Positions 35,416 to 43,923 of a stretch of 50,799 bases of DNA are shown one piece after another (the first letter of the stretch is position 1; every line of letters begins with the position of its first letter). The stretch is from assembly GCA_018663035.1 (NCBI GenBank), contig JABJEX010000057.1, positions 1-50,799 on the forward strand, given 5' to 3'. Source of the DNA: Porticoccaceae bacterium (GTDB lineage: Bacteria > Pseudomonadota > Gammaproteobacteria > Pseudomonadales > Porticoccaceae). The position numbers and the translations under genes were made by a program. The notes below the pieces were generated by a model. The model saw nothing but the letters and a program-made list of their open reading frames with translations. It ran no database searches and was not told the DNA's origin.

Positions 35416-36483
35416 ATGTCCCAACTCTCTGTGCCTCAACCGTCTTCGCCCCAACCTGAACCTATTACCCTGATCGGCGCTCCGCCATCACCTTACACCA
35501 GAAAAATGGTGGCTTTGCTCAGATACAGACATATTGCCTACAGAATTATCTGGGGCTCGCCCGATGCTGTGCTCACACAGATGGGTATTGCCAAACCCAA
35601 GGTGGCGCTGCTGCCAACCTTTATACTGCCCGATGAGTCGGGTGAGATGCAGGCTGTCTGTGACTCGACACCGATTATTCGGCGTTTGGAATCCGAACAT
35701 CAGGGACGCTCGGTAATTCCAGATGACCCAGCTATGGCCTTTATCGACTATTTGTTGGAAGATTTTGCCGACGAATGGTGCACCAAATATATGTTCCATT
35801 ACCGTTGGCATCACGAGGCTGATGCTGACAATGCGGGAACTCTGCTACCTTTGGTTCATCAGGTTAACTTGCCCGCAGAGCAGTTTAATCAGTTCAAGCC
35901 CCATATCACCCAGCGCCAGATAGGCCGATTGCATGTTGTTGGCTCTAATGATGAGACTGCGCCACTTATCGATACCAGCTATGAGCGTCTGCTCGGGGCG
36001 TTGGAGTCCCATCTAGCTCTGCAGCCCTACCTGATGGGTAATCGTCCCGGAGCATCTGATTTTGCACTCTTTGGACAGTTAACCCAGTTAATCGGATTTG
36101 ACCCTACGCCGCGCGCAATCAGCCACAGATTGTCGCCACGCGCCGTGGCCTATACCACGGTGATGGAAGACCAAACTGGTATCAACCCCTGTGCCAATGA
36201 CTGGAACACTACCGAGACTGCGCCAGATAGCTTAAAGGCTATTTTAAAAGAAGTTGGCCATGTCTATGCGCCTGCGCTGTTGGCCAATGCCAGAGCACTG
36301 CAAGCAGGAGAGAGCAGCTGGCAGATAGAAATTGATGGCAGTGTCTGGGCGCAACAGACTTTTAATTATCAGGGCAAGTGCTTGCAGTGGATCAATGCTG
36401 AATATCAGGCACTAACAGGAGCGGAAAGGGCGCGTGTTGACGCGGTGCTTGAGGGCACTGGTTGCGAGCAGGTTATTCTCTAA
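35416..36483 (+). CDS. Glutathione S-transferase-like protein with long C-terminal extension
   Basis: 355 residues. The N-terminal thioredoxin-like domain begins ITLIGAPPSPYTRKMVALLRY (about 17-95), and a helical GST domain includes PYLMGNRPGASDFALFGQLTQL. About 100 extra residues follow, ending YQALTGAERARVDAVLEGTGC. A paralogue with the same layout lies at 42603-43724. The ATG at 35416 with a TTGGAG ribosome site (35404-35409) is chosen over the frame opening at 35296, which would cross the operator. Glutathione transfer or isomerisation is possible; the substrate is unknown. Confidence 0.8.
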   Translation: MSQLSVPQPSSPQPEPITLIGAPPSPYTRKMVALLRYRHIAYRIIWGSPDAVLTQMGIAKPKVALLPTFILPDESGEMQAVCDSTPIIRRLESEHQGRSVIPDDPAMAFIDYLLEDFADEWCTKYMFHYRWHHEADADNAGTLLPLVHQVNLPAEQFNQFKPHITQRQIGRLHVVGSNDETAPLIDTSYERLLGALESHLALQPYLMGNRPGASDFALFGQLTQLIGFDPTPRAISHRLSPRAVAYTTVMEDQTGINPCANDWNTTETAPDSLKAILKEVGHVYAPALLANARALQAGESSWQIEIDGSVWAQQTFNYQGKCLQWINAEYQALTGAERARVDAVLEGTGCEQVIL

Positions 36484-36485
36484 AG

Positions 36486-36974
36486 TTAACTTCGCTTTGT
36501 TTGGGATGTCTGGCTGCGAAGCGATAGCACCAGCATAATGCAGGCAAACCCTAGCAGCGGTAAATTGGCCACAGCTCCCGGAGGCTGATATTCGTAATAG
36601 GGCGCAGACAGTGGGTGCATGGTGCCTGCGGCCATACGCAAAGGCATCTCTATGACCAGGGTTAACCACAGTAGTGGCAGCAGATTGCGGTAGCGCCACA
36701 TACAGATATAAAACATAAACAGCATTAACAGTTGAGATGAACCCCAGAGCGAGGCAAACAGATAGATCACGTTGTTTGGATCCGGGGCGCCCTCAATCAC
36801 AGGGAATAAAATTATCGAGGCGATATTGTTAATACCGGCATCTTCCGCCAGAAAATGCACAAGGCTGCGAAAGCTGTAGATGGCGATAATCAGATAGAAT
36901 CCGTATAGAGCAATAGGACTACCCTGATACTGATTGTTGGCTTGTTTGGGAAAGAGTTTTTCGATAACAGTCAC
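36486..36974 (-). CDS. Small integral membrane protein of unknown function
   Basis: 162 residues with about four hydrophobic helices (about 20-42, 66-92, 95-115, 133-152). No family is recognised. The start is GTG with a GGAG ribosome site. Its stop codon lies 2 bases from the end of the converging GST-like gene, and its start is divergent from the next operon. Confidence 0.68.
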   Translation of the reverse strand: MTVIEKLFPKQANNQYQGSPIALYGFYLIIAIYSFRSLVHFLAEDAGINNIASIILFPVIEGAPDPNNVIYLFASLWGSSQLLMLFMFYICMWRYRNLLPLLWLTLVIEMPLRMAAGTMHPLSAPYYEYQPPGAVANLPLLGFACIMLVLSLRSQTSQTKRS

Positions 36975-37013
36975 ACTATGCTCCCCGATTTGGATTTCAT
37001 TAGCTTAATTAAT

Positions 37014-37030
37014 TAACAGTGCCTATGCCA
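37014..37030. promoter_or_regulatory. Degenerate candidate island operator (minus strand TGGCAT-AGGCA-CTGTTA)
   Basis: One half-site is perfect; the other has two mismatches. It lies in the divergent promoter region, 39 and 72 bases from the two start codons, the same setting as the good copies. Confidence 0.3.
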
Positions 37031-37102
37031 GTTTATTTTTCATTGGTAAGCTGATAACTTAGACGCGCTTATAAATCACAACAATAAAAACAAGGGCTGG
37101 AA

Positions 37103-38533
37103 ATGGCTAAGCAATTTAAGGAGCAGGGTGGTATCGCCACTATGGATCCCAGTGCGCTGTTTAGATGGCTTTCGTCGAAGGTGATCGGCAGAATTATCAG
37201 CCCGCAAAGGCTGGCAAAGCGACGACAAAAATTTGAAAAACAACGTCGGGCCAATGGTGAAAAATATCTGGTGGAGTACTTTCATCAGGTGGATGATGGC
37301 TATAGTCATTTGGCTGCGCAGGTGCTTGAACCCCTTAGGCAACGCTATGATATTGAGCTGCGTTGCTATCTTGTCACTGGCCCCTCCGGCGATAATAGGG
37401 TAGAGCCTGAGCTATTGAGCAACCTCTCGCGGTACGATGCGAGCTGTATTGCGCCGCACTATGGGTTGGCGGCCCCCGCCGGGGATCCAGTGACCTCTGG
37501 CAGTTTAAAATCCTCATCAAGCCAGCCTCTGCGGCCAGAGGCCATTGCTCAGGCTCAGGGCGTAATGGCCGCTATTCTTCTGGAGCCATCTCGGGCTGCT
37601 GATGTGGCTAAACTTATCAGCGTTGTGAGTTCCGCCCTGTATTCCGCAGATAGCGCAGCTCTGGCTAGTCTCGCTGATCAGTATGGCTGCGCCTCGGCCG
37701 AGCAACAACAGCAATGTATTGCAGCAGGTAATGACCGACGTACTGCCTTAAAGCATTATTCTGGAGGCATGTTTTACTGTGCCGAAGAGTGGTATTGGGG
37801 TGTCGACCGGCTGCACTATTTAGAGACGCGATTGGCAGAGGCAGGCGTAGATAGGCAGCCCGATCAACCTCTATTAATGCCACGCCTTGCCGTAGAGCCT
37901 GGTATACACCGCGACAATGGCAGCCTGACCTTAGAAATCTACCCTTCGCTGCGCAGCCCCTACACCGCAGTGGTCTTCGAGCAAACACTTAAGCTAGCCG
38001 AAACAACGGGCGTCAAATTAGTGGTGCGGCCAGTCCTGCCCATGGTGATGCGCGGTGTGCCTGCCACGAGAGAAAAGGGCATGTATATTTTTACCGATAC
38101 CGCCCGCGAGGCACGCAGTGCCGGTGTAGCCTTTGGCAATTTTTACGATCCCATAGGCAACCCTGTGCGCAATTGCTACTCGCTCTACCCCTGGGCCTGT
38201 GAACAGGGACTTGGTAACCAGTTAATCGCCAGTTTTTTAAGTTGCGCCTTTGCCCAGGGTATCAATACCAACAATCATCGTGGGCTCAAAAAGGTGGTAG
38301 AGCAGGCCGGTCTTGACTGGTCGGTGGCAAAAACGCTTATTGGTCAGCCTGGTTGGGAAGATATTCTGGAGAATAATCGGCTGGCAATGTACGAGGCAGG
38401 CCTCTGGGGCGTACCTAGTTTTCGCCTGCTCAACCAACAGGGTGAGTCGGTGTTGGCGCTTTGGGGTCAGGACCGGCTTTGGCTGGTGGCCCGGGAAATC
38501 GAGCGACAGCTAACTTTAGATTCGGCGTCTTAA
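37103..38533 (+). CDS. Tandem DsbA/HCCA-isomerase-like thioredoxin-fold protein
   Basis: 476 residues, about twice the length of the family. After a basic N-terminal region (about 18-50) a first divergent DsbA-like domain runs from about 54 to 240 (YLVEYFHQVDDGYSHLAAQVL at its first strand, EEWYWGVDRLHYLE at its end). A second domain (about 275-470) starts LEIYPSLRSPYTAVVFEQTL, with S285 where HCCA isomerases have their serine, and has WGVPSFRLLNQ as the cis-proline loop. Neither domain has CxxC, so this is not a disulfide oxidase. It is the first gene of an operon with an acyl-CoA carboxyltransferase 12 bases later. Confidence 0.75.
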   Translation: MAKQFKEQGGIATMDPSALFRWLSSKVIGRIISPQRLAKRRQKFEKQRRANGEKYLVEYFHQVDDGYSHLAAQVLEPLRQRYDIELRCYLVTGPSGDNRVEPELLSNLSRYDASCIAPHYGLAAPAGDPVTSGSLKSSSSQPLRPEAIAQAQGVMAAILLEPSRAADVAKLISVVSSALYSADSAALASLADQYGCASAEQQQQCIAAGNDRRTALKHYSGGMFYCAEEWYWGVDRLHYLETRLAEAGVDRQPDQPLLMPRLAVEPGIHRDNGSLTLEIYPSLRSPYTAVVFEQTLKLAETTGVKLVVRPVLPMVMRGVPATREKGMYIFTDTAREARSAGVAFGNFYDPIGNPVRNCYSLYPWACEQGLGNQLIASFLSCAFAQGINTNNHRGLKKVVEQAGLDWSVAKTLIGQPGWEDILENNRLAMYEAGLWGVPSFRLLNQQGESVLALWGQDRLWLVAREIERQLTLDSAS

Positions 38534-38545
38534 CGGGATATTTTT

Positions 38546-40069
38546 ATGGCTTCAAAGCACAGAGAGCACAGCAGCATTGACGGATTTCTGCAGCGCGTAG
38601 AGGAGTCTCTCGATGGCAATCGCGCTGGGGATGTCGAAAAGCGACATGCCAAGGGATTTCGTACCGCCCGCGAGAATTTAGATGAACTGGTTGATCAGGA
38701 CAGTTTTGTTGAGTTCGGTCAGTTTGCCGTGGCTGCCCAGCGCAGCCGACGCAGCCCCGAGGAACTAAAAGCCAAAACTGCGGCGGATGGTGTAATTACC
38801 GGTTTGGCTAAGATTAATACGGCGTATTTTGGCGCTCAGCAGTCGCAGGCTGTGGTAATCATCAACGATTATATGAGCCTAGCTGGAACCCAGGGGTTTT
38901 TTCATCATGCCAAGATCGACCGCATGTTGCAGGTAGCCACTGAGCGCTCTCTGCCAGTAGTAATGTATACCGAGGGAGGCGGTGGCAGGCCAGGGGATAC
39001 TGACGTTACTACCCAGATTGCTGGTCTCAATATCACTACCTGGTTGGTCTGGGGGCAGTTAGCGGGAAAGGTCCCTAGAATTGCGGTGAATAATGGTTAC
39101 TGCTTTGCCGGCAACGCAGCGCTTTATGGAGGTGCGGATATTCGCATTGCCACTCAGTCTTCCTATATAGGAATGGCAGGACCAGCCATGATTGAAGGCG
39201 GAGGTCTGGGTACCTTTGCCCCTACTGAGATTGGCCCCGTGGAGGTCAACAGTAAAAATGGTGTGATTGATATTGTCGCCGCCGATGAAGCTGAAGCCAC
39301 AGCGATAGCCAAACAGGTGCTAGGTTATTTTCAGGGGCGGCTCAGTGATTGGACTGCGGCGGATCAATCACTCTTGCAGAGCATCATGCCGGATGATCGA
39401 CGCTACACCTACGATATTCGAAAGCTGATTAATGTGCTTGCTGACAGCCAAAGTTTTCTGGAACTACAGCCAGATTATGGCAAAACCATCATTATCGGAT
39501 TTATGCGTATTGAGGGCCACCCAGTTGGCCTGATTGCCAATGATAATCGTGTTCTTGGTGGTGCGGTGGATGCAGTTTCTGCCACCAAGGCGGCACGCTT
39601 TTTAAACCTCTGTAGTAGCTTTTCGCTGCCGGTTGTTAGCCTCTGTGATACCCCAGGGTTTATGGTCGGTCCAGCCAGTGAAGAGCAGGGCGCGGCTTCC
39701 AAAATGGCAGAGTTATTTGCCGCTGGCGCCAATCTCAGTTCACCGCTGGTATGCATTTTTGTGCGCAAAGCTTACGGTCTTGGCGCCATGGCAATGGCTG
39801 GTAGCTCCTTTGTTAAGCCTGTCTACAGTGCCGCTTGGCCCATGGGTGAATTCGGCGGCATGGGGCTAGAAGGTGCCGTCAAGTTGGGCTTTAAAAAAGA
39901 GCTGGAAGCCCTAGAGGGCGAGGCGCGTGAGTCTCTGTTCAATGAGTTGGTTGCCAAGATGTACGAGGCGGGTAGGGCAGCTGAAGCCGCGGCTTTTTTA
40001 GAGATCGATGGGGTGATAAACCCCAAGGATACCAGAGCCGTTATCATCAATAGTATTGGATTGAATTAA
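38546..40069 (+). CDS. Acyl-CoA carboxylase carboxyltransferase (beta) subunit
   Basis: 507-residue carboxyltransferase of the propionyl/methylcrotonyl/geranyl-CoA carboxylase type with the two crotonase-like halves: N-half with GTQGFFHHAKIDRMLQVA and NNGYCFAGNAALYGGAD, C-half with LPVVSLCDTPGFMVGPASEEQGAASK and KAYGLGAMAMAG. It carboxylates or, in reverse, decarboxylates an acyl-CoA with biotin as carrier. No biotin carboxylase or biotin-carrier gene is adjacent, which is unusual since these normally sit together. It could partner with a distant alpha subunit or have another role. Confidence 0.85.
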   Translation: MASKHREHSSIDGFLQRVEESLDGNRAGDVEKRHAKGFRTARENLDELVDQDSFVEFGQFAVAAQRSRRSPEELKAKTAADGVITGLAKINTAYFGAQQSQAVVIINDYMSLAGTQGFFHHAKIDRMLQVATERSLPVVMYTEGGGGRPGDTDVTTQIAGLNITTWLVWGQLAGKVPRIAVNNGYCFAGNAALYGGADIRIATQSSYIGMAGPAMIEGGGLGTFAPTEIGPVEVNSKNGVIDIVAADEAEATAIAKQVLGYFQGRLSDWTAADQSLLQSIMPDDRRYTYDIRKLINVLADSQSFLELQPDYGKTIIIGFMRIEGHPVGLIANDNRVLGGAVDAVSATKAARFLNLCSSFSLPVVSLCDTPGFMVGPASEEQGAASKMAELFAAGANLSSPLVCIFVRKAYGLGAMAMAGSSFVKPVYSAAWPMGEFGGMGLEGAVKLGFKKELEALEGEARESLFNELVAKMYEAGRAAEAAAFLEIDGVINPKDTRAVIINSIGLN

Positions 40070-40087
40070 GCCCATAAGGAGGCTGTT

Positions 40088-40378
40088 ATGGCACTGGGAG
40101 TGTTGGCAAAAATTACCGTGCAAGAGGGTAAAAATGAAGAATTTGAGCGACTATTTGCAGAGCTAACTGCGCAGGTTTTGGCCAATGAGCCGGGCACTTT
40201 GTTTTACGCCTTAAATCGCAGTAAAGCTAGCCCACAAGACTATGTGGTGATGGAGCAGTATGCCAGCGCGGCAGATATTGATGCCCATGGCAAAACTGAA
40301 TATTTTCTTGAGGCTAACAAAGCCTTGGCGAATTTGGTTGCTGCCGCCCCAATTATTGAAGTGTTTGATGTGGTTTAA
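40088..40378 (+). CDS. Antibiotic biosynthesis monooxygenase (ABM)-fold protein
   Basis: 96 residues with the dimeric alpha/beta barrel pattern: VLAKITVQEGKNEEFERLFAELTAQVLANEPGTLFYALNRS, then YVVMEQYASAADIDAHGKTEYF. Family members act as cofactor-free monooxygenases, heme-degrading or regulatory proteins, so no exact reaction is assigned. There is a strong AAGGAGG ribosome site. It lies within the operon, between the carboxyltransferase and a small membrane protein. Confidence 0.85.
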   Translation: MALGVLAKITVQEGKNEEFERLFAELTAQVLANEPGTLFYALNRSKASPQDYVVMEQYASAADIDAHGKTEYFLEANKALANLVAAAPIIEVFDVV

Positions 40379-40413
40379 ACCCTGAAATCTGTGTTAAAAA
40401 TTGGAGAATAATA

Positions 40414-40791
40414 ATGAATAAACTTTTACGTATTGTTGTTGCGCTAACGGCTCTGATCTTTGCCTCTTTGGGCCTGCGCTGGCTGGTGGCTCCAGAGGGA
40501 GTAGCGGCTGAACTAGGGATGACAATGATGACAGGTGTCGGCCTGAGTACTCAGATCGGTGACATGGGCAGCTTCTTTTTGTCCCTGAGCCTGTTTATTG
40601 TCTTGGCGCTAACCACTGGTCGCCGCAGCTGGTATTACCCACCCATTGTGTTGCTGGGGTTGACAGCCATCATGCGCACCATGGCCTGGATGTTTCACGG
40701 TGCTAGCTTGGCGGTCGATATGATTGTCGTTGAACTTGTGGTCTGCGCTATTCTTTATTTCGGTTCATCTAAATTGGCAACCCAGGATTAA
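40414..40791 (+). CDS. Small four-helix membrane protein (DUF4345-like)
   Basis: 125 residues with four predicted membrane helices (about 4-26, 46-67, 73-92, 97-118). The pattern RWLVAPEGVAAELGM at the first loop and GRRSWYYPPIVLLG suggests the DUF4345 group, with moderate certainty. Function is unknown. The sulfatase gene starts 2 bases after its stop, so the pair is coupled and the protein may assist at the same membrane. Confidence 0.7.
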   Translation: MNKLLRIVVALTALIFASLGLRWLVAPEGVAAELGMTMMTGVGLSTQIGDMGSFFLSLSLFIVLALTTGRRSWYYPPIVLLGLTAIMRTMAWMFHGASLAVDMIVVELVVCAILYFGSSKLATQD

Positions 40792-40793
40792 CT

Positions 40794-42578
40794 ATGTGGT
40801 TCACAGCCAGTAAATCCAACTGGGGGCTGAGCTTAGCTGCGCTCCTGCTTCTCGCTCATCCCCCTGTTCTGGCTGCGCAACCACAGCCGAATATTGTTCT
40901 GATCCTGGCCGATGATCTCGGTTTTAGTGATCTTGCTTCCTACGGCAGTGAAATCCATACCCCGAGTATATCGACGTTGGCCGAGCAGGGGCTGAGCTTT
41001 ACCAATTACCACACTGGTGCCAACTGCGCGCCATCGCGGGCCATGTTACTGACTGGTGTGGACAGTCATCGCTCTGGCGTACCAAATATCCCAGAAATGA
41101 TTCCCCCTGAGCAGTCTCAGTACAGCCATTATTCAGGCACTCTGGGTCAGAATGTAGTGACTGTGGCTACTCTATTACAGGATGCTGGATATCATACCTA
41201 TATGGCCGGCAAGTGGCATCTGGGTCAAGCTTCAGATCAGTTGCCAAGTGTGCGGGGATTTGAGCGCACGGTGGCACTGGCAGATTCCGGTGCCGATAAC
41301 TGGCAGCAAAAGCCCTATATTCCAATCTATAAAAAAGCCAACTGGTATGCGGATGGTCAGGAGTATCAACTGCCCGATGACTTTTACTCGTCACGCTTTT
41401 TAATCGATAAAACCATCGAATTTATAGATAGCAATCAGGGCGATGGACAGCCATTCTTTGCCTATGTGCCTTTTCAGGCAGTGCATATTCCAGTGCAGGC
41501 CCCTCAGGAATATATTGACCGCTATATGGGCGTTTACGATCAGGGTTGGACAGCGCTGCGTACAGAGCGTCTAGCCCGCGCAATAAAGCTGGGGATTGTG
41601 CCAGCTCAGACCGAGATGGTTACCATGGCCAGCACGCCAAACTGGGATTCTCTAGAGGCTGACCAACAGGCCTATGAAGCAAAACGCATGGCGGTTTATG
41701 CAGCCATGGTTGAGGCTATGGATCATCATATTGGTCGTTTAGTGGCGCATTTAAAAGCCATAGGTCAATTTGATAATACGATATTTATAGTTACCTCGGA
41801 TAATGGTGCTGAAGCCATGGGTCAGCAGGTTCAAAAATCTTGGATTAATGGTCTTCGTATGTCTCTGCAGGATTACAGTATTGATTATGAAACACTGGGC
41901 CTTAAAGGCAGCTTTAATGCTATTGGCCCAGGGTTTTCCAGTGCCGCCGCGTCGCCGCTGGCCTACTATAAATTCTATTTGGGCGAGGGCGGTATGCGGG
42001 TGCCAATGATTATTGCTGGCCCAGGTATCGCCGCTAACCAGCAGCTTACCAATGCCTTCGCTTTTGTCACTGATATCACGCCAACGATTCTAGCGTTGAC
42101 TGGTGTAAAGCCTGCGCCTGCGCGCTATGGTGGCCGCTTAGTCGAACCATTGATAGGCCGCAGCCTGATGCCCTTGCTACAGGGCACTGCTGAGACGGTG
42201 TACCAAGCACATGAGTCCATAGGCCATGAGTTGATGGGCCATGGCGCGCTATTTATGGGTGATTATAAGATTGTCTTTAACCGCGGAACTCAGGGTGATA
42301 ACCAATGGCGTCTATTCGATATTGTTGCAGACCCTGGTGAGACGGAAGATCTCAGTACTAAAAATCCCGCTCAGCTGCAGCTTATGCTGGCGCGCTATCA
42401 GCAGTACATTGAGGAAAATAACGTACTGCCCACGCCTGAGGGGTATAGATTTGAGTCACAGATTATCTTAAACGGCCTGCATCAGGTGTTTCGTGAACAT
42501 ATTCTGCTTGTTATTTTGCTAGTGCTGTTCTTTTTACCCTTTGTATTACTACGTCAGAACCAAAAAATTCAAAAATAA
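40794..42578 (+). CDS. Arylsulfatase-family sulfatase, secreted with C-terminal membrane anchor
   Basis: 594-residue sulfatase. A signal peptide (about 1-28) is followed by D40/D41 (ILADDLGFSD), the formylglycine site C78 in NCAPSRAMLLTG, MAGKWHLGQ and VTSDNGAE. A hydrophobic helix at about 566-588 followed by a basic tail (RQNQKIQK) should anchor it in the inner membrane, facing the periplasm. It differs clearly from the sulfatase at 20041 in length and insertions, so they likely hydrolyse different sulfate esters. It lies between a small membrane protein gene and a GST-like gene. Confidence 0.92.
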   Translation: MWFTASKSNWGLSLAALLLLAHPPVLAAQPQPNIVLILADDLGFSDLASYGSEIHTPSISTLAEQGLSFTNYHTGANCAPSRAMLLTGVDSHRSGVPNIPEMIPPEQSQYSHYSGTLGQNVVTVATLLQDAGYHTYMAGKWHLGQASDQLPSVRGFERTVALADSGADNWQQKPYIPIYKKANWYADGQEYQLPDDFYSSRFLIDKTIEFIDSNQGDGQPFFAYVPFQAVHIPVQAPQEYIDRYMGVYDQGWTALRTERLARAIKLGIVPAQTEMVTMASTPNWDSLEADQQAYEAKRMAVYAAMVEAMDHHIGRLVAHLKAIGQFDNTIFIVTSDNGAEAMGQQVQKSWINGLRMSLQDYSIDYETLGLKGSFNAIGPGFSSAAASPLAYYKFYLGEGGMRVPMIIAGPGIAANQQLTNAFAFVTDITPTILALTGVKPAPARYGGRLVEPLIGRSLMPLLQGTAETVYQAHESIGHELMGHGALFMGDYKIVFNRGTQGDNQWRLFDIVADPGETEDLSTKNPAQLQLMLARYQQYIEENNVLPTPEGYRFESQIILNGLHQVFREHILLVILLVLFFLPFVLLRQNQKIQK

Positions 42579-42602
42579 AACCTAATCTACGAGAACAACG
42601 CG

Positions 42603-43724
42603 ATGACTCATGCTCTCTATGCATTGCCCCATTCACTTTACTCCGGTCGTGTTCGAGCCTATCTCATAAAAAATAATATCCCGTTTCAAGAGTTTTCCTG
42701 TGGGGTTGAGAGTTTTAAAACCGAAATTTTGCCTCTTGCAAAGCTTGCAACCATCCCGGCTTTGCGCACTCCAGAAGGGCAGGTTATTCGTGATGGTGGT
42801 GCCATTATTGAGTATTTCGAATCGGCAACTGGGCGACCCTGCCAACCTTTGACACCCAGACAGCAGATCATTAGCGGACTGTTTGATTTGATAGGCGCCG
42901 AGGGGTTACTTCGTCCCGCTATGCACTATCGCTGGAATTTCCCAGAAGAGAACCTGTCATTTTTGCACTATCACTTCTTTCATGCACAGCGCGTTCATCC
43001 AGACCGCGACGCTAAGACGCAATATATGATGGATAAAATGCGCTATGCAGCCACTGTATTTGGTGTAAATGATGGTAGTCGCAACCTTGTTGAGACGATC
43101 TATATGGAGTTTTTGTTAGCTCTCGATAAGCATTTCGAACAGTACCCCTATCTTTTAGGTTGGAAGCCCTGTATCGGTGACTTCGGTCTACTAGGCCCAA
43201 TGTTTGCCCACTTGGGGCGCGACCCTAAACCACTACAAATCATGCAGCAGCAGGCCCCCAATGTATATCGCTGGGTGGAGCGCATGAATCGTTCGTACCA
43301 GGATGCATCCGAGCAATATGAGGCGGGTTCTGATTTTCTTGCCGATGATGAGATACCGAACAGTCTTCTGTGCGTGCTATCCATTGTGGCCGAAGATTTA
43401 GTGCCCGAAACCCAAGCGGCGGCAGAATCTATCAACAGCTGGCTGTCCGAGAACCCTGTGTCCAGCGGCGACCGAGCCTCACGCTATCTGGGCCAGAATA
43501 ATTGCAGAGCCAGATTTAGAGTGCGCGAACAGGCTATTGAGGCTGGCGCTCAACCCTATCGGTTTCTCCAACTACAGCTGGTACAGGATACTCATAGTGC
43601 TTGCAATGTTGCTGAGCGAGCGAGCATAGACAGCATGCTGACCGACTGTGGCCTTCAGAGCCTGCTAACAACAAAGCTCAGCCGACGACTGGAGCAGCGA
43701 GATAATCTAGAAGTCTGGGTTTAG
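42603..43724 (+). CDS. Glutathione S-transferase-like protein, paralogue of the 35416 gene
   Basis: 373 residues. The N-terminal thioredoxin-like domain (ALYALPHSLYSGRVRAYLIKNNIPF) is followed by a GST helical domain with PYLLGWKPCIGDFGLLGPM, matching PYLMGNRPGASDFALFGQL of the paralogue, and a similar long C-terminal extension. A shared YRW segment lies at the start of the helical domain in both. It ends the operon that begins at 37103; no terminator is evident. The substrate is unknown. Confidence 0.8.
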   Translation: MTHALYALPHSLYSGRVRAYLIKNNIPFQEFSCGVESFKTEILPLAKLATIPALRTPEGQVIRDGGAIIEYFESATGRPCQPLTPRQQIISGLFDLIGAEGLLRPAMHYRWNFPEENLSFLHYHFFHAQRVHPDRDAKTQYMMDKMRYAATVFGVNDGSRNLVETIYMEFLLALDKHFEQYPYLLGWKPCIGDFGLLGPMFAHLGRDPKPLQIMQQQAPNVYRWVERMNRSYQDASEQYEAGSDFLADDEIPNSLLCVLSIVAEDLVPETQAAAESINSWLSENPVSSGDRASRYLGQNNCRARFRVREQAIEAGAQPYRFLQLQLVQDTHSACNVAERASIDSMLTDCGLQSLLTTKLSRRLEQRDNLEVWV

Positions 43725-43850
43725 CCTCCAGTGCTGTTTTTGCCATTGCCCCCTGACCTTATTTGGCAACCCCATAGTCATTATTGATTGAGGCATATCC
43801 AATGCCTCTGAGTTACTATAAAACCTTATTGGGGCGCTCGTATTTTTGAG

Positions 43851-43878
43851 TTGCTTCTAGCTTTGTATTTGGCATAAT
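43851..43878 (+). promoter_or_regulatory. Possible promoter overlapping operator copy 5
   Basis: TTGCTT (43851-43856), a 16-base spacer and CATAAT (43873-43878). The -10 lies inside the palindrome at 43870-43886, so binding there would block polymerase. Confidence 0.45.
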
Positions 43879-43886
43879 CCATGCCA
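43870..43886. promoter_or_regulatory. Island operator copy 5 (TGGCAT-AATCC-ATGCCA)
   Basis: The most symmetric copy: a perfect 6-5-6 inverted repeat, extended one pair on each side (43869-43887). It lies 37 bases before the start of the multifunctional beta-oxidation gene. Confidence 0.72.
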
Positions 43887-43923
43887 ATATATTTTTAAAA
43901 ATAATCATTAAAGAGGAAAAGGT

